A DNA stretch of 64,000 nucleotides. Origin: Sepioteuthis lessoniana. Its lineage: Eukaryota > Mollusca > Cephalopoda > Myopsida > Loliginidae. The notes under the pieces are model-generated. The model worked only from the letters and a program-made list of their open reading frames with translations, searched no databases and was not told the origin of the DNA. The stretch lies in the NCBI GenBank assembly GCA_963585895.1, contig CAUZXS010000123.1, positions 85,001 to 149,000 of the forward strand, in the 5' to 3' direction. This document shows positions 10,700-21,499 of the stretch, one piece after another. The position numbers and the translations under genes are program-made. Position 1 is the stretch's first letter. Each line of letters starts with the position of its first letter.

Positions 10700-11980
10700 T
10701 TGAATTGACATGATTATCGGGAGAATGAGGTTATGCGTTGACGGATTATTGGCGACCAATATGTCGGCTGATATCAATTAATCTGTTTTTGTTTGGTTTT
10801 TGTGCTTTTTTGTTTGTTTTGTTTTGTTTTTTACATCGTGTGAGCAATAAATGAAACGTGGGATTATATGCCAAATTGTGCATTTATTTCGACCAAGACC
10901 TTTCAGTTTCTTCCCACGTCGGATTAACTGATTTTTTTCTGGGGGTGGATATTTTCCATATCAATATATTTAGGGATGTATAAAAGGAGTCAAGTAGAAG
11001 CAGAACGCAGTAGAATAAGTATGTAAAATTTTCATAAGGAGGTAGTCAGTTGCCATGTAATATTATCAGTCATGTTGTTTTTTTTTTTTGTTTTGTTTTT
11101 TTTTTAGTTTGTAACTTCATTTCAGTTGAGAGCTTGACAATATAAGAACCACTGAAGCATTTCTTAACTTTATCAGATTAAAAAAAAAATGAAGGTTTCT
11201 CCTGGAAAGAAAAAAAAAGTAGGCTTAAATTTGAGCAAAACGTTGCGTTATGATTTATTCCATGCATTTTGTCTTCTAGTTCAACAATTGGTTCCATTGT
11301 GTAAGCGATTGCAAACTAACGCCGTCTCACTTGACTGCATTTATCAACCAATCCAGGTCCACAGTTTGTATGTCGTCTTGAATTACCAGTTCTCTTCTAT
11401 CGATTTATCTTCTGCTTCACCTGGCCAAAAGCCTCTCCGCCTGATGACTGTCAATAAAACCAACTCATTTTATCTCTCTCTCTCTTTCTCTCTCTACACG
11501 CCCAAAGAATTAATCTACTAAAGCTATCAATTCAGACATGTCTGTGTACCTTGTACACGAAGGGCTCATTAATAAGCATCAGTCTAACGATCTTCAAAGC
11601 TATGTTCCAATCAACGGAAAAGAAATGGGCAATTTCCACCAACATCCTATTGGGAATGACGCGTGTTCATTATTCTTTATAGGCTGACTAAAAATGGTAA
11701 AAATAAGTTTTATACATAGAAACTGTACACAGTAACTAGATACCTTTTCAAGTGTTTCAATTATGTAATTTTATAATACATCTATTCTATACATGACCAG
11801 GTTCAGACAAAACATTCACATTTAAAGATGTGTAAATCCAATTTGGTTATTCTTTAATAGAAGTGAAGGAAGGACTCTGGAAACTTATTTTCACAAACAG
11901 CACACCACTGTTAGGAAATATAGCCCACAGCACGGTCATTTCTAAATACAATGGGATCTCAAAAAGTATATATATAAAAG
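10700..11980. other. Spacer with T/G tracts and a CT run
   Basis: Several T/G-rich tracts are followed by an unexplained less AT-rich block at about 11260-11460 that ends in AATAAAACC and a CT-rich run (11472-11496). An open frame of about 110 codons crosses this block but matches nothing I know and ends in the CT run. I do not call it a gene. Confidence 0.35.
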
Positions 11981-11984
11981 AGAG

Positions 11985-12525
11985 AGAGTGTATGTGTGAC
12001 AGAAATACCTCCTACAGCTTAAACCTGCGAGATGCAAGTGAACTTTGGCAAGTAGTAATGGTAGCTCCATCTAGCTAATATATATATATATATAGGTCGG
12101 TCATGGCTTGAACCGGAGCACACCATGCATTTGCTGTTGAAACGTTTTTTTTTTGTTTTTTTTTTTTGTTTTTTTAAACTGTTGAATCTATAATTGCTAC
12201 TCAGAACTTTTCGAGCTCATCAGAATGATGCTGTTCAGGATAGAATTTTCAACCCATAGCAGTATCGACTTTGAATCTGGAACAGTATAATTCCGCTGTA
12301 ACATTGAGCGTGAAAAGCTCAGTGTAGCAATTGCAGATTCACCAATCTTGAATGAAAGAATGTTTCAATAGCAAAAGCACAGGTCAAAGCTATGATCCCA
12401 ACTGATCATACCTGAAAAAAATAAGAACACATTAGCTGGATGGAGCTACCGTTCCCACTTGCCTAAGTTCTTTTACATTACGCAAGTGACAGTTTAAATG
12501 TGGGAGGTATTTATGTCGCACACTA
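11985..12525. repeat. Inverted repeat, arms about 90 bp
   Basis: The left arm (about 11990-12078) and right arm (about 12433-12525) are inverted copies. TAGCTRGATGGAGCTACC, GGAGGTATTT and GTCRCACA recur in opposite orientation. The 350-bp spacer holds a TA run, a T/G tract and part of a dispersed repeat. It could be a foldback-type element or an inverted duplication. Confidence 0.6.
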
Positions 12526-12720
12526 TACAACTGCAACCCAGCAAATACGGAAATCATAACGAGATTTCTCATTTAAAGAAAACTGCAAAAGCTTTTGGAG
12601 AATAAAGCTATCTTCAGTGCAATTTGCAACTGAATAATAATTTTGAAGAGACTGCATTCATCAGAAATCTTGATGAAACTGAGGTAACTATGTAATGCTA
12701 ATAAGAATCCTTTGGTCTTT
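12190..12720. repeat. Dispersed repeat H, best copy
   Basis: Segments GAATGATGCTGTTC(A/C)GGATAGAA and GAGAATAAAGCTAT..CAATTTGCAACTGAATAATAATTTTG recur near 51175 and near 43325 and 48915 respectively. Element type and ends are unknown. The copy overlaps the inverted repeat at 11985-12525. Confidence 0.4.
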
Positions 12721-13394
12721 TCCAAATAGAATCATCAATGTCATGTACCACTACTAAACCCAACGGATTCACGGATCATCTCGATGACTTTAAATTCGTA
12801 AACATAAATATTAATGTTTCCTTTATCGTCTTAATCACCTGCATTGATAATTAACCCTTACTTTTTGAAGAGATTGTTAACATTAATTATTTTCTATTCT
12901 TTGTGTGATTCCTCTTGTTTTATTTTTCGCTCTGAAACATCACCCATCTCCAAAAGAGCTTAATCGTAGTTGATGACTTTGGTCTTCTATATCTGCTGAA
13001 AGATGTTGGAGAGCTAACGGTTGCTAACATCAAGAATGGAATTAGCAAATAGTTCTAATACTAGTTAAAATAGCTTGATTTTATTGTTGCTTTTGGAGAA
13101 GGCATAAATCCACTTCCTTTTCCAACTTTAGGCAAGTACCGGTGCATCTGAAAGTCTTTAACCTCGTAAAAGCTAATACATCTCTCGGGTTCTATACTCG
13201 GTTAGGGAAAGAATGGTTTTATACGACTGGTCCCGTACAATCCAGTAGATATTTGTTTGATTTTTATGACGTGTCAACTCGTCAAGGATTATTTTATACG
13301 TCGAGGTTAGAGAATCGCATTCATTATACGTTCATGATTACATTTTTTGTGTAGTTGTTTCTAAGTTTTTTGGGGTTTTTGTTTTTTGCACACG
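12721..13394. other. AT-rich spacer
   Basis: No recognisable element or gene. Confidence 0.4.
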
Positions 13395-14095
13395 GTCCTT
13401 TCAAAGACGAATAATTTTAAACATATTTATTTGACCCATAAATGGGGACTATAACAGGTAATGCTACTCCAAGTCTGAGTGTACATGGGAGTAAAGGTGT
13501 TGAAGAAATTTTCCGTATTCGCCAGGTCTTTAGAACTGAAGCCTCACCATCAGATACAGATTAATGTCATACCTAGGACAATCTTTTTGGGGAATGTCGG
13601 AATTTTCGATGAAAATGATTCCATGGTTTTCTATGGTTATTTTATGTCTAGATATTAAGGAATTACTTTCATTGATCAATTCATATTTTTGTATAGTTGT
13701 TTTAAAGTTTGTTTTCTTATGCACACATAGGATATCAAGTATTCTTATCTAATACAAATAATTGGCACACAATTGGCCTAGTGGGTAGAGTGTTCGCCAA
13801 TGGTCTGAGAGACCGGGGTTCAATCACAGGTCACGTCATACCAAAAACTTTTTAAATTGTACTTGATACTTCCTTGCTTGACACTCAGCAATATAAGGTA
13901 CATATCAAGGGTAAAGTGGAGCTATCGATGGAACGGAGTAGCGCCCTCCCTTAAACCTTGGTGTAATAGCTATTGAAAAGGGTGCCTTCAGGTCACCCTC
14001 GACTAAGGTTGCCAACTTTACTTTTACAAGGTTGGAAGTATTTCTATCTAACGCTGATAATTTATATGGGTTCTAGTAATTATTTTTTGGAGAGA
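13395..14095 (-). mobile_element. Family D element(s), E SINE in tail
   Basis: The D body at 13425-13600 (TTATTTGACCCATAAATGG, GCCTCACCATCAGA, GTCATACCTAGGAC) is on the minus strand. Further D tail pieces at 13735-13770 and 14029-14090 (AGTATTTCTATCTAACGC) flank an E SINE. These may be one or two D copies. Confidence 0.5.
13771..14028 (+). mobile_element. Family E tRNA-derived SINE
   Basis: The head has TTGGCCTAGTGGGTAGAGTG and GGGGTTCAATCACAGG. The body has ACTTGATACTTCCTTGCTTG and CACTCAGCAATATAAGG, and the end is GCCAACTTTACTTTTAC. Confidence 0.8.
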
Positions 14096-14305
14096 GAGTC
14101 CTCATGCGTAAGGGATATAGTGATGGACATTGCGATCTCGAAGTAAACGAGTTCAAGCAATAACGTTTGCTTTCGGACAACTACCTTTGGGAAAGGCATG
14201 AACCCCTTTATCCTCAAGTTAAATAATATCACTTCTGTTCTTCTGAAAAGGTGACTTTGGTATTAAATAATCCAGAAAAATTGATATGCCAAAGAAAGAA
14301 AAAGA
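14096..14305 (+). mobile_element. Family A SINE, diverged head
   Basis: It has GTCCTCATGCGTAAGGG (decayed A box), AACGAGTTCAAGC, TTTGGGAAAGGCATGAACCCC and a tail with ATTAAATAATCC..TTGATATGCC. The AGCTATGGG part of the core is reduced. Confidence 0.65.
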
Positions 14306-14319
14306 AAGTTGATTATAAT

Positions 14320-14560
14320 CATGTCTTCTTGGTTTCAAGTAATAATAATCCTTCGTAACTATTCTTAATGCAAGTAATTGATAGCTATATAGCATCAAGT
14401 ATTATCGAAAGCGAATGATTTTTAAATAGATCTATTTGACCCATAGAAAGGAACTTGATAGGTGCTACCACTCAGGATCAATGGACATTGGAGTAATTGC
14501 AATGATGGGGTACTTCACATTTCCCGGATATCCAGAACTGGAGTCTCACGATCAGATAAT
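14320..14560 (-). mobile_element. Family D fragment
   Basis: Minus-strand D tail and body (TATTTGACCCATAGAAAGG, TGGAGTAATTGCAATGATGG, CAGAACTGGAGTCTCACGATC) lie head to head with the following plus-strand C element. Confidence 0.6.
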
Positions 14561-14896
14561 TTGGCTGGAGCTGCCGAATACTCCGACAGCATCTCTGCAG
14601 AGGAGTAAGACTCCCCAATGAGTGTCCTGGATACGACACTAAACAATCTGATGGTGAGGCTCTAGTAATGCTAAAGCTTTAGGAAATAAGAGTACCCTCC
14701 TTTATTTCTCTCGTTTCCAGGTTCACTCTGGGGTGGACAGGATCCTATCTATAGATCAAATAGACGTGTTTGACATTTAAATTGTGCTTATGCTAAACTA
14801 AATTGTTTTAAATAGAACTGTTTATATGTATAAAAATGGATTTGGCATTAAATAATCTACAATGGTTGATATGCCATGAAATAAAACCAATCAGTA
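14561..14896 (+). mobile_element. Family C retroposon
   Basis: It has GGCTGGAGCTGCCGAATACTCCGAC, AGAGGAGTAAGACTCCCC, GTGTCCTGGATACGACACTAAAC and CTCTAGTAATGCTAAAGC. The tail hairpin GGCATTAAATAATC..GGTTGATATGCC is intact except for base changes in the inner stem. Confidence 0.75.
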
Positions 14897-15031
14897 TCTT
14901 CAAAGGGGAGGGAGAGAGAGAGAGAGATCCTCAATAGCTTAAAGAGTTGAGATCTGAATAGGTTGTTTGTTTTGATGTTTTTTTGTTTTGTTTTTGTTCA
15001 CTTTCAAATTAACTTCAATGTAAAATTTCTA

Positions 15032-15032
<1 letters not shown>

Positions 15033-15062
<30 letters not shown>
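15033..15062. repeat. T30 homopolymer
   Basis: Uninterrupted T run of about 30. Confidence 0.95.
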
Positions 15063-16001
15063 CGTATAAAGAAATAGTATGTTTCAACAAACATAACCTA
15101 ACTGACAATATAATCAGAGAAATACTTAGAAAGTAAAAGCAGTTCCTACCTTGACCTCCATTCGGGGGATCTTGGGTCAAGGTTGGAGCAAAATACACTT
15201 GTGTATGATAGTATGTTTTCATATACAACAGTATGTGTGGGCGGAGGGTAACAGCTCACATTGCTTTGTAACAGTTCAACCAACAAACAGGAACAATTAT
15301 CTGTTTATCTCACAGAGTTCAGAATTTTAATTTTAAATATCTTTGATGTTAAACGTCGGAAATCGTAATATTGTGTTGCTTTTGATTTGTCGTAGAGCAA
15401 ACAAGAGCGCTCTCTGTGTATTTGTACTGTTTGAACTGTGTATATTTGTGCTAAGGTCTCTACTTAATCTGAAGGATATCACCTATTCTGAAGTACTGAG
15501 TTTTACTTTCATTTTTTTATAGATTAAAGGTTTGTTGTTGTTTTTTTCTTAAATTGAAGCGAAAAAAATGTATTTTTAAATATAAAAAATTACTTAACCT
15601 CCTTGCTATTTTCTAGAGATCAAAGCTCTCTTTTCCTTTTAACTTTTCTTTTTCTACTGAATAAAATCGATGTTATATTTTCCTCTTTTTAAAAAGTTCT
15701 TTTCGATGTTAACCACTGTGTGTTATGTTGAAATAAAAGCTATTAACTGTTCTGAACAAAATGAGATTATGATGGTTCCATTGCAGTTGAGGTAGGTATT
15801 CTTTTGATGTTTGTATATATGGTTAAGAAATTAAAGTGAATATAAAGAACTCTCTCATAGTAGCAGCTACCAGCTGAAGTACTCGTTAATGCTGAATAAG
15901 AGGTAAACAGTTCGACTGCATATAGTGATTTTACAATATTTGTTGTTTTTTTTTGGGGGGGGGGTTACACCAAACGCTTAAAAGTAGTAATTTTTATTAT
16001 A
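15063..16001. other. AT-rich spacer
   Basis: No element recognised. A T8-G10 junction occurs at about 15946-15963. Confidence 0.4.
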
Positions 16002-16115
16002 TGTATTTACCCAACTCCTTCATTACAGGCAGGATATGGTTCAAGGTTATTTATTACGCTTGTTTGCGTTCAGTATTCCTTTTCTTTGACCGTATGTCGT
16101 ATCAAGGCTTAATTC
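16002..16115 (-). mobile_element. Family B SINE tail fragment
   Basis: TATTTACCCAACTCCTTCATTACAGGCAGG and TATCAAGGCTTAATTC follow the B tail in the minus orientation. The head is not found. Confidence 0.5.
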
Positions 16116-16562
16116 ATCAAATGTCTATCTGTTCGAATAACCATTTTTTTTTTTTTTTGATTTAAACCAATGTTTCAGTAATTGTTAGATTCAGGTTTTA
16201 AAAGATTTTAACTCTAATAGGAGATCGAACTCAGACTGCTTTTTACGTTGAATCGGTCTCTTGCCCTTTATGGTTTACTCTCCACCTCGCTGTGAAAAGG
16301 TTTTCGTCTCCCGCCCAACGACGACGCCCCATTCTCTAGGTATTCGTTACAATGGTTCTCTTCCTTCCTATAGGCGCTTAGAGCGTCTCAGAGGTGACCA
16401 GGTGTCGGACTAAGAATCCGTTTAATCGCAGTTAACAATGAGATTGCATATAGAATCATCCACTGCTTTCTAAATAAAAGCATTAATCCTGTTATTACGG
16501 AAACTGGTATATTTCCGATGTAACAGTCGTGTGTATGTATATAAATCATATATATATACACA

Positions 16563-16966
16563 CACCAACCTCTTCGCACTGAATGGATATGAGACAAGGT
16601 CACTTTTTTTGTTTTGTTTTATAGTCGGAGTTTAAAAAGTTTGGATTCAGTTTTCCTTCTCAAAGACTGGTTGCTTTACCAAGGCCAAAGAACCTGGTCT
16701 GCCCTTGTATGTTCTCATAGCTGGTGTGGGAGAGTAATTGGATTCATACATTTCCTCAACGGTATTAGTGCTATGTGAAATGCAATCAGCCTCGTCCAGG
16801 ATTTGAACACTTGTCGCCATGTCCATTTGTGACGACGGTAACCATTACACCTCTCTCTCACACACAACTGCTAGTTGATGTTCTGGGTACCCCTTCATAA
16901 CCATTATTTCCAGATCCACTGACTGGAGTGGTAGTACCTGTTGGGGGTCCCATCTATATTCTCGCC
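16563..16966 (-). mobile_element. Composite B SINE plus D fragment, copy 1
   Basis: A complete minus-strand B SINE (16563-16852) is joined to about 100 bp of plus-strand D sequence (TTGATGTTCTGGGTACCCC to GGTCCCATCTAT). The same junction and nearly the same sequence occur in the opposite orientation at 19598-19983. Besides small changes the copies differ in a short CT/CA run at the junction. Confidence 0.75.
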
Positions 16967-17034
16967 CTGGATTTGAACTCTTGTCGCCGTGTCCATTTCT
17001 GACGACGGTAACCATTACACTTCTCTCTCTCTTT
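16967..17034 (-). mobile_element. Family B SINE head fragment
   Basis: CCTGGATTTGAACTCTTGTCGCCGTGTCC..GTAACCATTACAC repeats the head of the neighbouring B copy but nothing more. It ends at a CT run and TA microsatellite. Confidence 0.65.
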
Positions 17035-17044
17035 ATATATATAT

Positions 17045-17082
<38 letters not shown>
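17035..17082. repeat. (TA)n microsatellite
   Basis: TA repeat with one TATTATAT interruption. Confidence 0.95.
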
Positions 17083-17084
<2 letters not shown>

Positions 17085-17260
17085 GCGTTTTCATAAATTA
17101 AAAGTGCTTAAATACAAGACAATAGACTAGGATAATACTTAAATGTTTACTGATGATAGTCTAATTACAACTAGTTTCATATTTTTTACTGGGGGGGAGG
17201 GTCTTTTGCAAAAAAAAAAAAAGAACAATTCATATTACATACGAGGAGTGTGCATGTTTG

Positions 17261-17460
17261 TATTTACCCAACCCTTCCGCCACGAACAAAAGTTGGTTTG
17301 AATTCAGTTTTCCTTCTCCTAGACTGGTTGCCGTAAGAAGGCAAAAACAAATTTCGCTATTTAGTTGGGGAGGTGAGAAGAGATGGATGGATTCGTTCCT
17401 TTTTGAAAGGCAATAAACGCAAAGTGACTCGCAGACACTCTTTCAGAATGTGCACTCTCT
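17261..17460 (-). mobile_element. Family B SINE, internally shortened
   Basis: It has TATTTACCCAACCCTTCCGCC, then a deletion to AAAGTTGGTTTGAATTCAG, then CCTAGACTGGTTGCC and a decayed core. The tRNA-like head is not recognisable. Confidence 0.55.
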
Positions 17461-17544
17461 AAAAAGCTTTTTAAAGCGTAAGCACACAACTATATGCATA
17501 CAGAAGCTTGCATTATTATAAAAATTTCATCTATCCATAAGTCT

Positions 17545-17612
17545 TTTTTTCTTTCTTTCTTTTTTTTTTTTTTTTTTTTTTTTTTCTTGTTCTTTTTTTT
17601 TTTTTCTTTTTT
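17545..17612. repeat. T-rich tract
   Basis: T runs with a few C and G interruptions, ending TTTTGCAGCAG. Confidence 0.9.
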
Positions 17613-17947
17613 GCAGCAGTCGCCATACTGCATGGGCACCGATTGTCCCCCACCCACTCGACTCTCACCTGGACCCCCAACGTGTACAGTTGTGACATTC
17701 ACTGGTTTCTTAACCCTAACAAAAGAATAAAAGTAACAGGTTTTTGTACAAAAAACCGGTAATTAAGTTTGCGCATCCGCGCGTTTTGTGTATGTATGCG
17801 CGTTGATGAGAGAGGCGAAGCTAAGTGGAGGAATGAGAGGTGGTTTTGTCCAAATATCACCGGCCAGAGACGCTCCAACTTAAGCAAAATCAAATCTATT
17901 TAATACAAATAGCTTCAATACGTTTCCTTTTTAAACAGCTTTTTTTC

Positions 17948-18205
17948 ATGAGAGCTAGGCGAACCAGACATGCAGGACATTGCTGGAGAAGCAGAGATGA
18001 ACTCATAAGAGATGTACTCTTATGGATCCCCACACACGGCCGCGCAAAAGCAGGACGACCAGCACGAACGTACATTCAGCAGCTATGTGAGGATACAGGT
18101 TGTTGTCCTGAAGACCTACCTAGGGCGATGAACGATAGGGAGGAGTGGCGAGAGAGGGTCAGGGATATCCGTGCTGCCAGCACGATATGATGATGATGAT
18201 GATGA
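17948..18205 (+). mobile_element. Non-LTR retrotransposon 3' end, 5'-truncated
   Basis: This copy encodes the last about 76 residues of a LINE ORF2 (RRTRHAGHCWRS..DELIRDVLLW..GRAKAGRPARTYIQQLC..EEWRERVRDIRAASTI). A stop codon and an ATG-repeat tail follow. Such LINE tails with a 3' short tandem repeat are known from RTE-like clades, but the clade here is my inference. Its protein is identical to the copy at 61223-61461. I count two base differences in about 240, both silent. Confidence 0.85.
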
Positions 18206-18890
18206 CATGGTATTATTCTATTCTTGTTGCCTTTCCTCTATATTATGTTTCTCATCTTCAGGTCACCCATTCTTGCTTTCTTTTTCCTCTTGTAATTATC
18301 TTGGCTTTCCACCCTCTTCAAGTCACCTCTCTCCATTGGCCTTTTTCTCTTCCTCGTCTTCGGGTCATCTTATTGGACATCTCCTCTTCGTCTTTAGGCT
18401 TCCACACCCCACTTCTCTCCATCCCTCCTTTCACCCCCCCCCACCTTGACTTTCTTTTTTTCTTTTCTTATTCCTCAGGTCTCTCCGTTTATCTTTCTTC
18501 CTATTTTTCTAGTTGCCCTCCCTTCACTTTAGCTTTCCTCTTCTTCCACTTCAAGTTTCTTCAGCTTTTTTCACTTCAAGTTTCTTTAGCATTTTTCCTC
18601 CTTCTCAGGTCGTCTTTTAGGCTTTTCTCCTCACATCTTCAAATCCCCCCAGGCTTTCCTACTCCAGCTTGATCCACCTTGGTTTTTACTTCTACTCTGA
18701 TCATTTTTCTAGCCATGTTCTCCCCTCCCCACAAACACACGTTAACTTTCTTCTTCCATTTCTTCTGGTCACTCCATTGGTGATCCTCTTCCTCTTTTGT
18801 ATGCGTTCTGTTCTACATTCTTTTCGACCAAATACACATACATTATTTTCTTTTCCTTCTTTCCCTCAAAGATTGATCATACAATAAGAC
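18206..18890. repeat. Pyrimidine-rich tract
   Basis: About 650 bp very rich in C and T on the plus strand, with internal imperfect repeats (CACTTCAAGTTTCTT twice near 18550 and 18580). It starts right after the LINE tail. Open frames across it are low-complexity Ser/Phe/Leu/Pro readings and are not called as genes. Confidence 0.7.
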
Positions 18891-19590
18891 TTTTCTAAGT
18901 CTACCTAACCTCTCAACTTAAATGTATGTTTTAACGACAGCTGCATTCGGCTCGGTGGCTTTCAAAATAAAAAAGGTAATAAACGGTCGTAACACTTTAA
19001 ACTTCTTCAGTATCATTATTATTATTAATATTATTATTTCTTGACCTTCTTTCTGGACGGTGCAAACGAACTTTGAAGCTTCATAAATCCTACTTTATCA
19101 CAGCTTTTATTGACATTTGATATCAATTGTTTGTTTCTATTCCGAATATGAAACACTTTTTTTAGGTAAATATATTTACATGCGTGTTAGTAAATCTTTT
19201 GCTAAAATTCTCATTCAGCTTGTGTGATGATGGATACATAAACCTAATTATCACCTCTTCACACACGAATTTGAGATTTTTAATTTGGCACACTTTATTA
19301 GAGGCTGTAATTATTTTACCGTTAAAACTTAAATTGCCCGTTAGTGGGGCGATATCGATCAGGTGGACGACTAAGAATCAAAAAGTAAAAGGTGAGGTGG
19401 GGAGAGATTGCTTTTTTTAACGACATGTCGACTCATCTAGGGTTATTTTATGCCTAGAACTGAGAGAATCGTGTTTACTGTTTTTATTTACATTTTTTTG
19501 TGTAGCTGTTTCTTAAGAGGGTTTGTTACTCATTTGTCAATTTTTTGTACATAGTCTTATTGAATACGATTTTTTTAAACAGATATTTTT
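18891..19590. other. AT-rich spacer
   Basis: No element recognised beyond a short ATT repeat at about 19015-19038. Confidence 0.4.
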
Positions 19591-19597
19591 TACCTAT

Positions 19598-19983
19598 AGA
19601 TGGGACCCCAACAGGTACTACCACTCCAGTCAGTGAATCTGGAAATAATGGTTATGAAGGGGTACCCAGAACATCAACCAGTAGTTGTAAGAGATAGAGA
19701 GAGAGGTGTATGGTTACCGTCGTCAGAAATGGACATGGCGACAAGTGTTCAAATCCTGGGCGAGGCTGATTGCATTTCACATAGCACTAATACCGTTGAG
19801 GAAATGTATGAATCCAATTACTCTCCCACTCTAGCTATGAGAAAATACAAGGGCAGACCAGGTTCTTTGGCCTTGGTAAAGCAACCAGTCTTGGAGAACG
19901 AAAACTGAATCCAAACCTTTTAAACTCCGCCTAAAAAAACAAAAAAACTGACCTTGTCTCACATCCAGTGGGTTGGTGCAGTA
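19598..19983 (+). mobile_element. Composite B SINE plus D fragment, copy 2
   Basis: A minus-strand D fragment (GGGACCCCAACAGGTACTACC to AACATCAACCAGTAG) is joined to a complete plus-strand B SINE (AAATGGACATGGCGACAAG, GAGGCTGATTGCATTTCAC, CCTTGGTAAAGCAACCAG, TTGACC-type tail). It is the inverted counterpart of 16563-16966. A C element follows immediately. Confidence 0.75.
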
Positions 19984-20480
19984 GAATACACCGATTTCAT
20001 CTCTTCAGAGGGGTAAGACTCTCCCAACCGGTGTCCTGGATATGAAACTAAACAATCTGTTGATGAGGCTCCAGTAATGCTGGAGCGTTGGAAAATGCAG
20101 AGTACCCCTTCATTGTTATCGCTCTCGGCTCCACTCTGAATTTATGGTGGTAGCACCTGATAGGGTCCTAGCTATAGAAGAGTTTGACATTTAAACTGAG
20201 TGCAAACAAATGACTTGTTAAATATAACTATTTGATCATTTAACTGTAAGTAAACAAATGACCGATATATATTTGAACAGTTAGAGTTAAATAGCAATAC
20301 TTCAAAACATCCAGCTATGTTTAAACAAATGATTCATACTAAATAGAATTATTTGTATTTGATAGTTAAATGGTTTCACGTATTTCTACGTGCAAAAAAT
20401 GAGCTCAGGTTCATTTTAAAATGTTATTAACAAAATGTCTTTAGAAATTATATATAAAAATGTAAACAAACGAAAGCTAT
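19984..20480 (+). mobile_element. Family C retroposon
   Basis: It has GTAGAATACACCGATTTCATC, AGAGGGGTAAGACTC, CTCCAGTAATGCTGGAG (perfect 6-bp stem) and TCCTAGCTATAG. AT-rich tail repeats (AACTATTTGATCATTTAACTG, AAACAAATGA) follow. The 3' hairpin is not preserved. Confidence 0.7.
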
Positions 20481-20514
20481 AACATAATGCCTTATAATTC
20501 CCGAGAGCTGACGT

Positions 20515-20612
20515 GGTTCACTTGCTGGCTGGGCGGTATGATACCAAGTCTAACGTAAAGTTGGGCGGGTTTCGATCCCAGCGTCAAGCGTCCAACGTGT
20601 CTAGCCACATTT
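20515..20612 (+). other. tRNA-like segment
   Basis: CTTGCTGGCTGGGCGG and GGGCGGGTTTCGATCCCAG resemble A and B boxes about 55 bp apart. No flanking SINE body was recognised, so this could be a tRNA pseudogene or an unlisted SINE head. Confidence 0.35.
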
Positions 20613-21003
20613 AAGAATTATGATACAACGAAACAGTCTGTCTGTGGATGATAATATATACAGAGATAGACTTGAGAATTTTTGTAAAATTAGAATTTAA
20701 AACTGCCTTTTGATTTTTGATTGCATCTATTCCTAACTTTTTCAGATGTCTCTTAAAATTCCAATATTGGCCAAGTGGGTTGTTGTGGGTTTTTTATTTA
20801 TTTATTTATTTATTTAAAATTATGAAATTTAGTAGCTTCGGCTGCATTGTATGCCAACGGTGTTGAACAATATTGTTTATGTTCCTTGAAGCTAAACAAA
20901 TTGTTTTATCATACTTACCCTCGATCGGATACATGCCATTTCATTTTTTTTTCTTTTCTAGTATAGCAAATAAATTTCAAAGATTTTTAGGTAAGGTTTC
21001 TCA

Positions 21004-21267
21004 ACCGGCTCATTGGCCGAGTGGGTAAAGTGTTCACCAATGGTCCGGGAGACCGGGGTTCAATCCCAGGTCGCGTCATACCAAAGATTTAAAAATGGTA
21101 CTTGATACCTCCTTGCTTAACACTCAGCAATATAAGGTACGTATCAAGGGTAAAGTGGAGCAATTCAGGGAAAGGAGTTGCGCCCTCCTCTACACCTCGG
21201 TGTAGTAGCTATTGAAAAGGGAGCCTTCTGGTCATCCTCGACTACGGTCGTTAACTTAACTTTTACT
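21004..21267 (+). mobile_element. Family E SINE, well preserved
   Basis: The head is CATTGGCCGAGTGGGTAAAG with GGGGTTCAATCCCAGGTCGC. It has ACTTGATACCTCCTTGC, CAATATAAGGTACG and CTACACCTCGGTGTAG, and ends TTAACTTTTAC. Confidence 0.85.
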
Positions 21268-21485
21268 TCTTTTGTTTTAAGGGCATATAAACCTTCGTGC
21301 CTAATCTAAATTGGAAAAACAGCTGTGATTTTATTTAACCCAGAGCTGGGTGATACGAAGGAATCATACCTTTCCCGAGGGTATTAGTTCGAAAGTGGGC
21401 GTAATAGCGTGGCTGAAGTTTGAAATCGCTAACTATGATGTCGCAGTTCAGCACTTTAGCTACTGCACCACGGGGACTTCCCCAA
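21268..21485 (-). mobile_element. Family A SINE
   Basis: The tail (GGCATATAAACCTTCG) abuts the end of the preceding E SINE. The core (AGCTGGGTGATACG, CCTTTCCCGAGGG) and the head (GCACTTTAGCTACTGCACCACGGGGAC) follow. Confidence 0.75.
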
Positions 21486-21499
21486 GGATCTTAGATTTT

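Noticed and set aside
11189-11521. Open frame of about 110 codons
   Set aside because: No similarity to a known protein, it starts in an A run and ends in a CT run; it probably crosses an unlisted repeat.
18145-18672. Open frame of about 175 codons
   Set aside because: It begins in the wrong frame of the LINE tail and continues through the pyrimidine-rich tract; composition alone explains its length.
19600-19908. Open frame of about 100 codons
   Set aside because: It runs through a D fragment and a B SINE in a frame without meaning.
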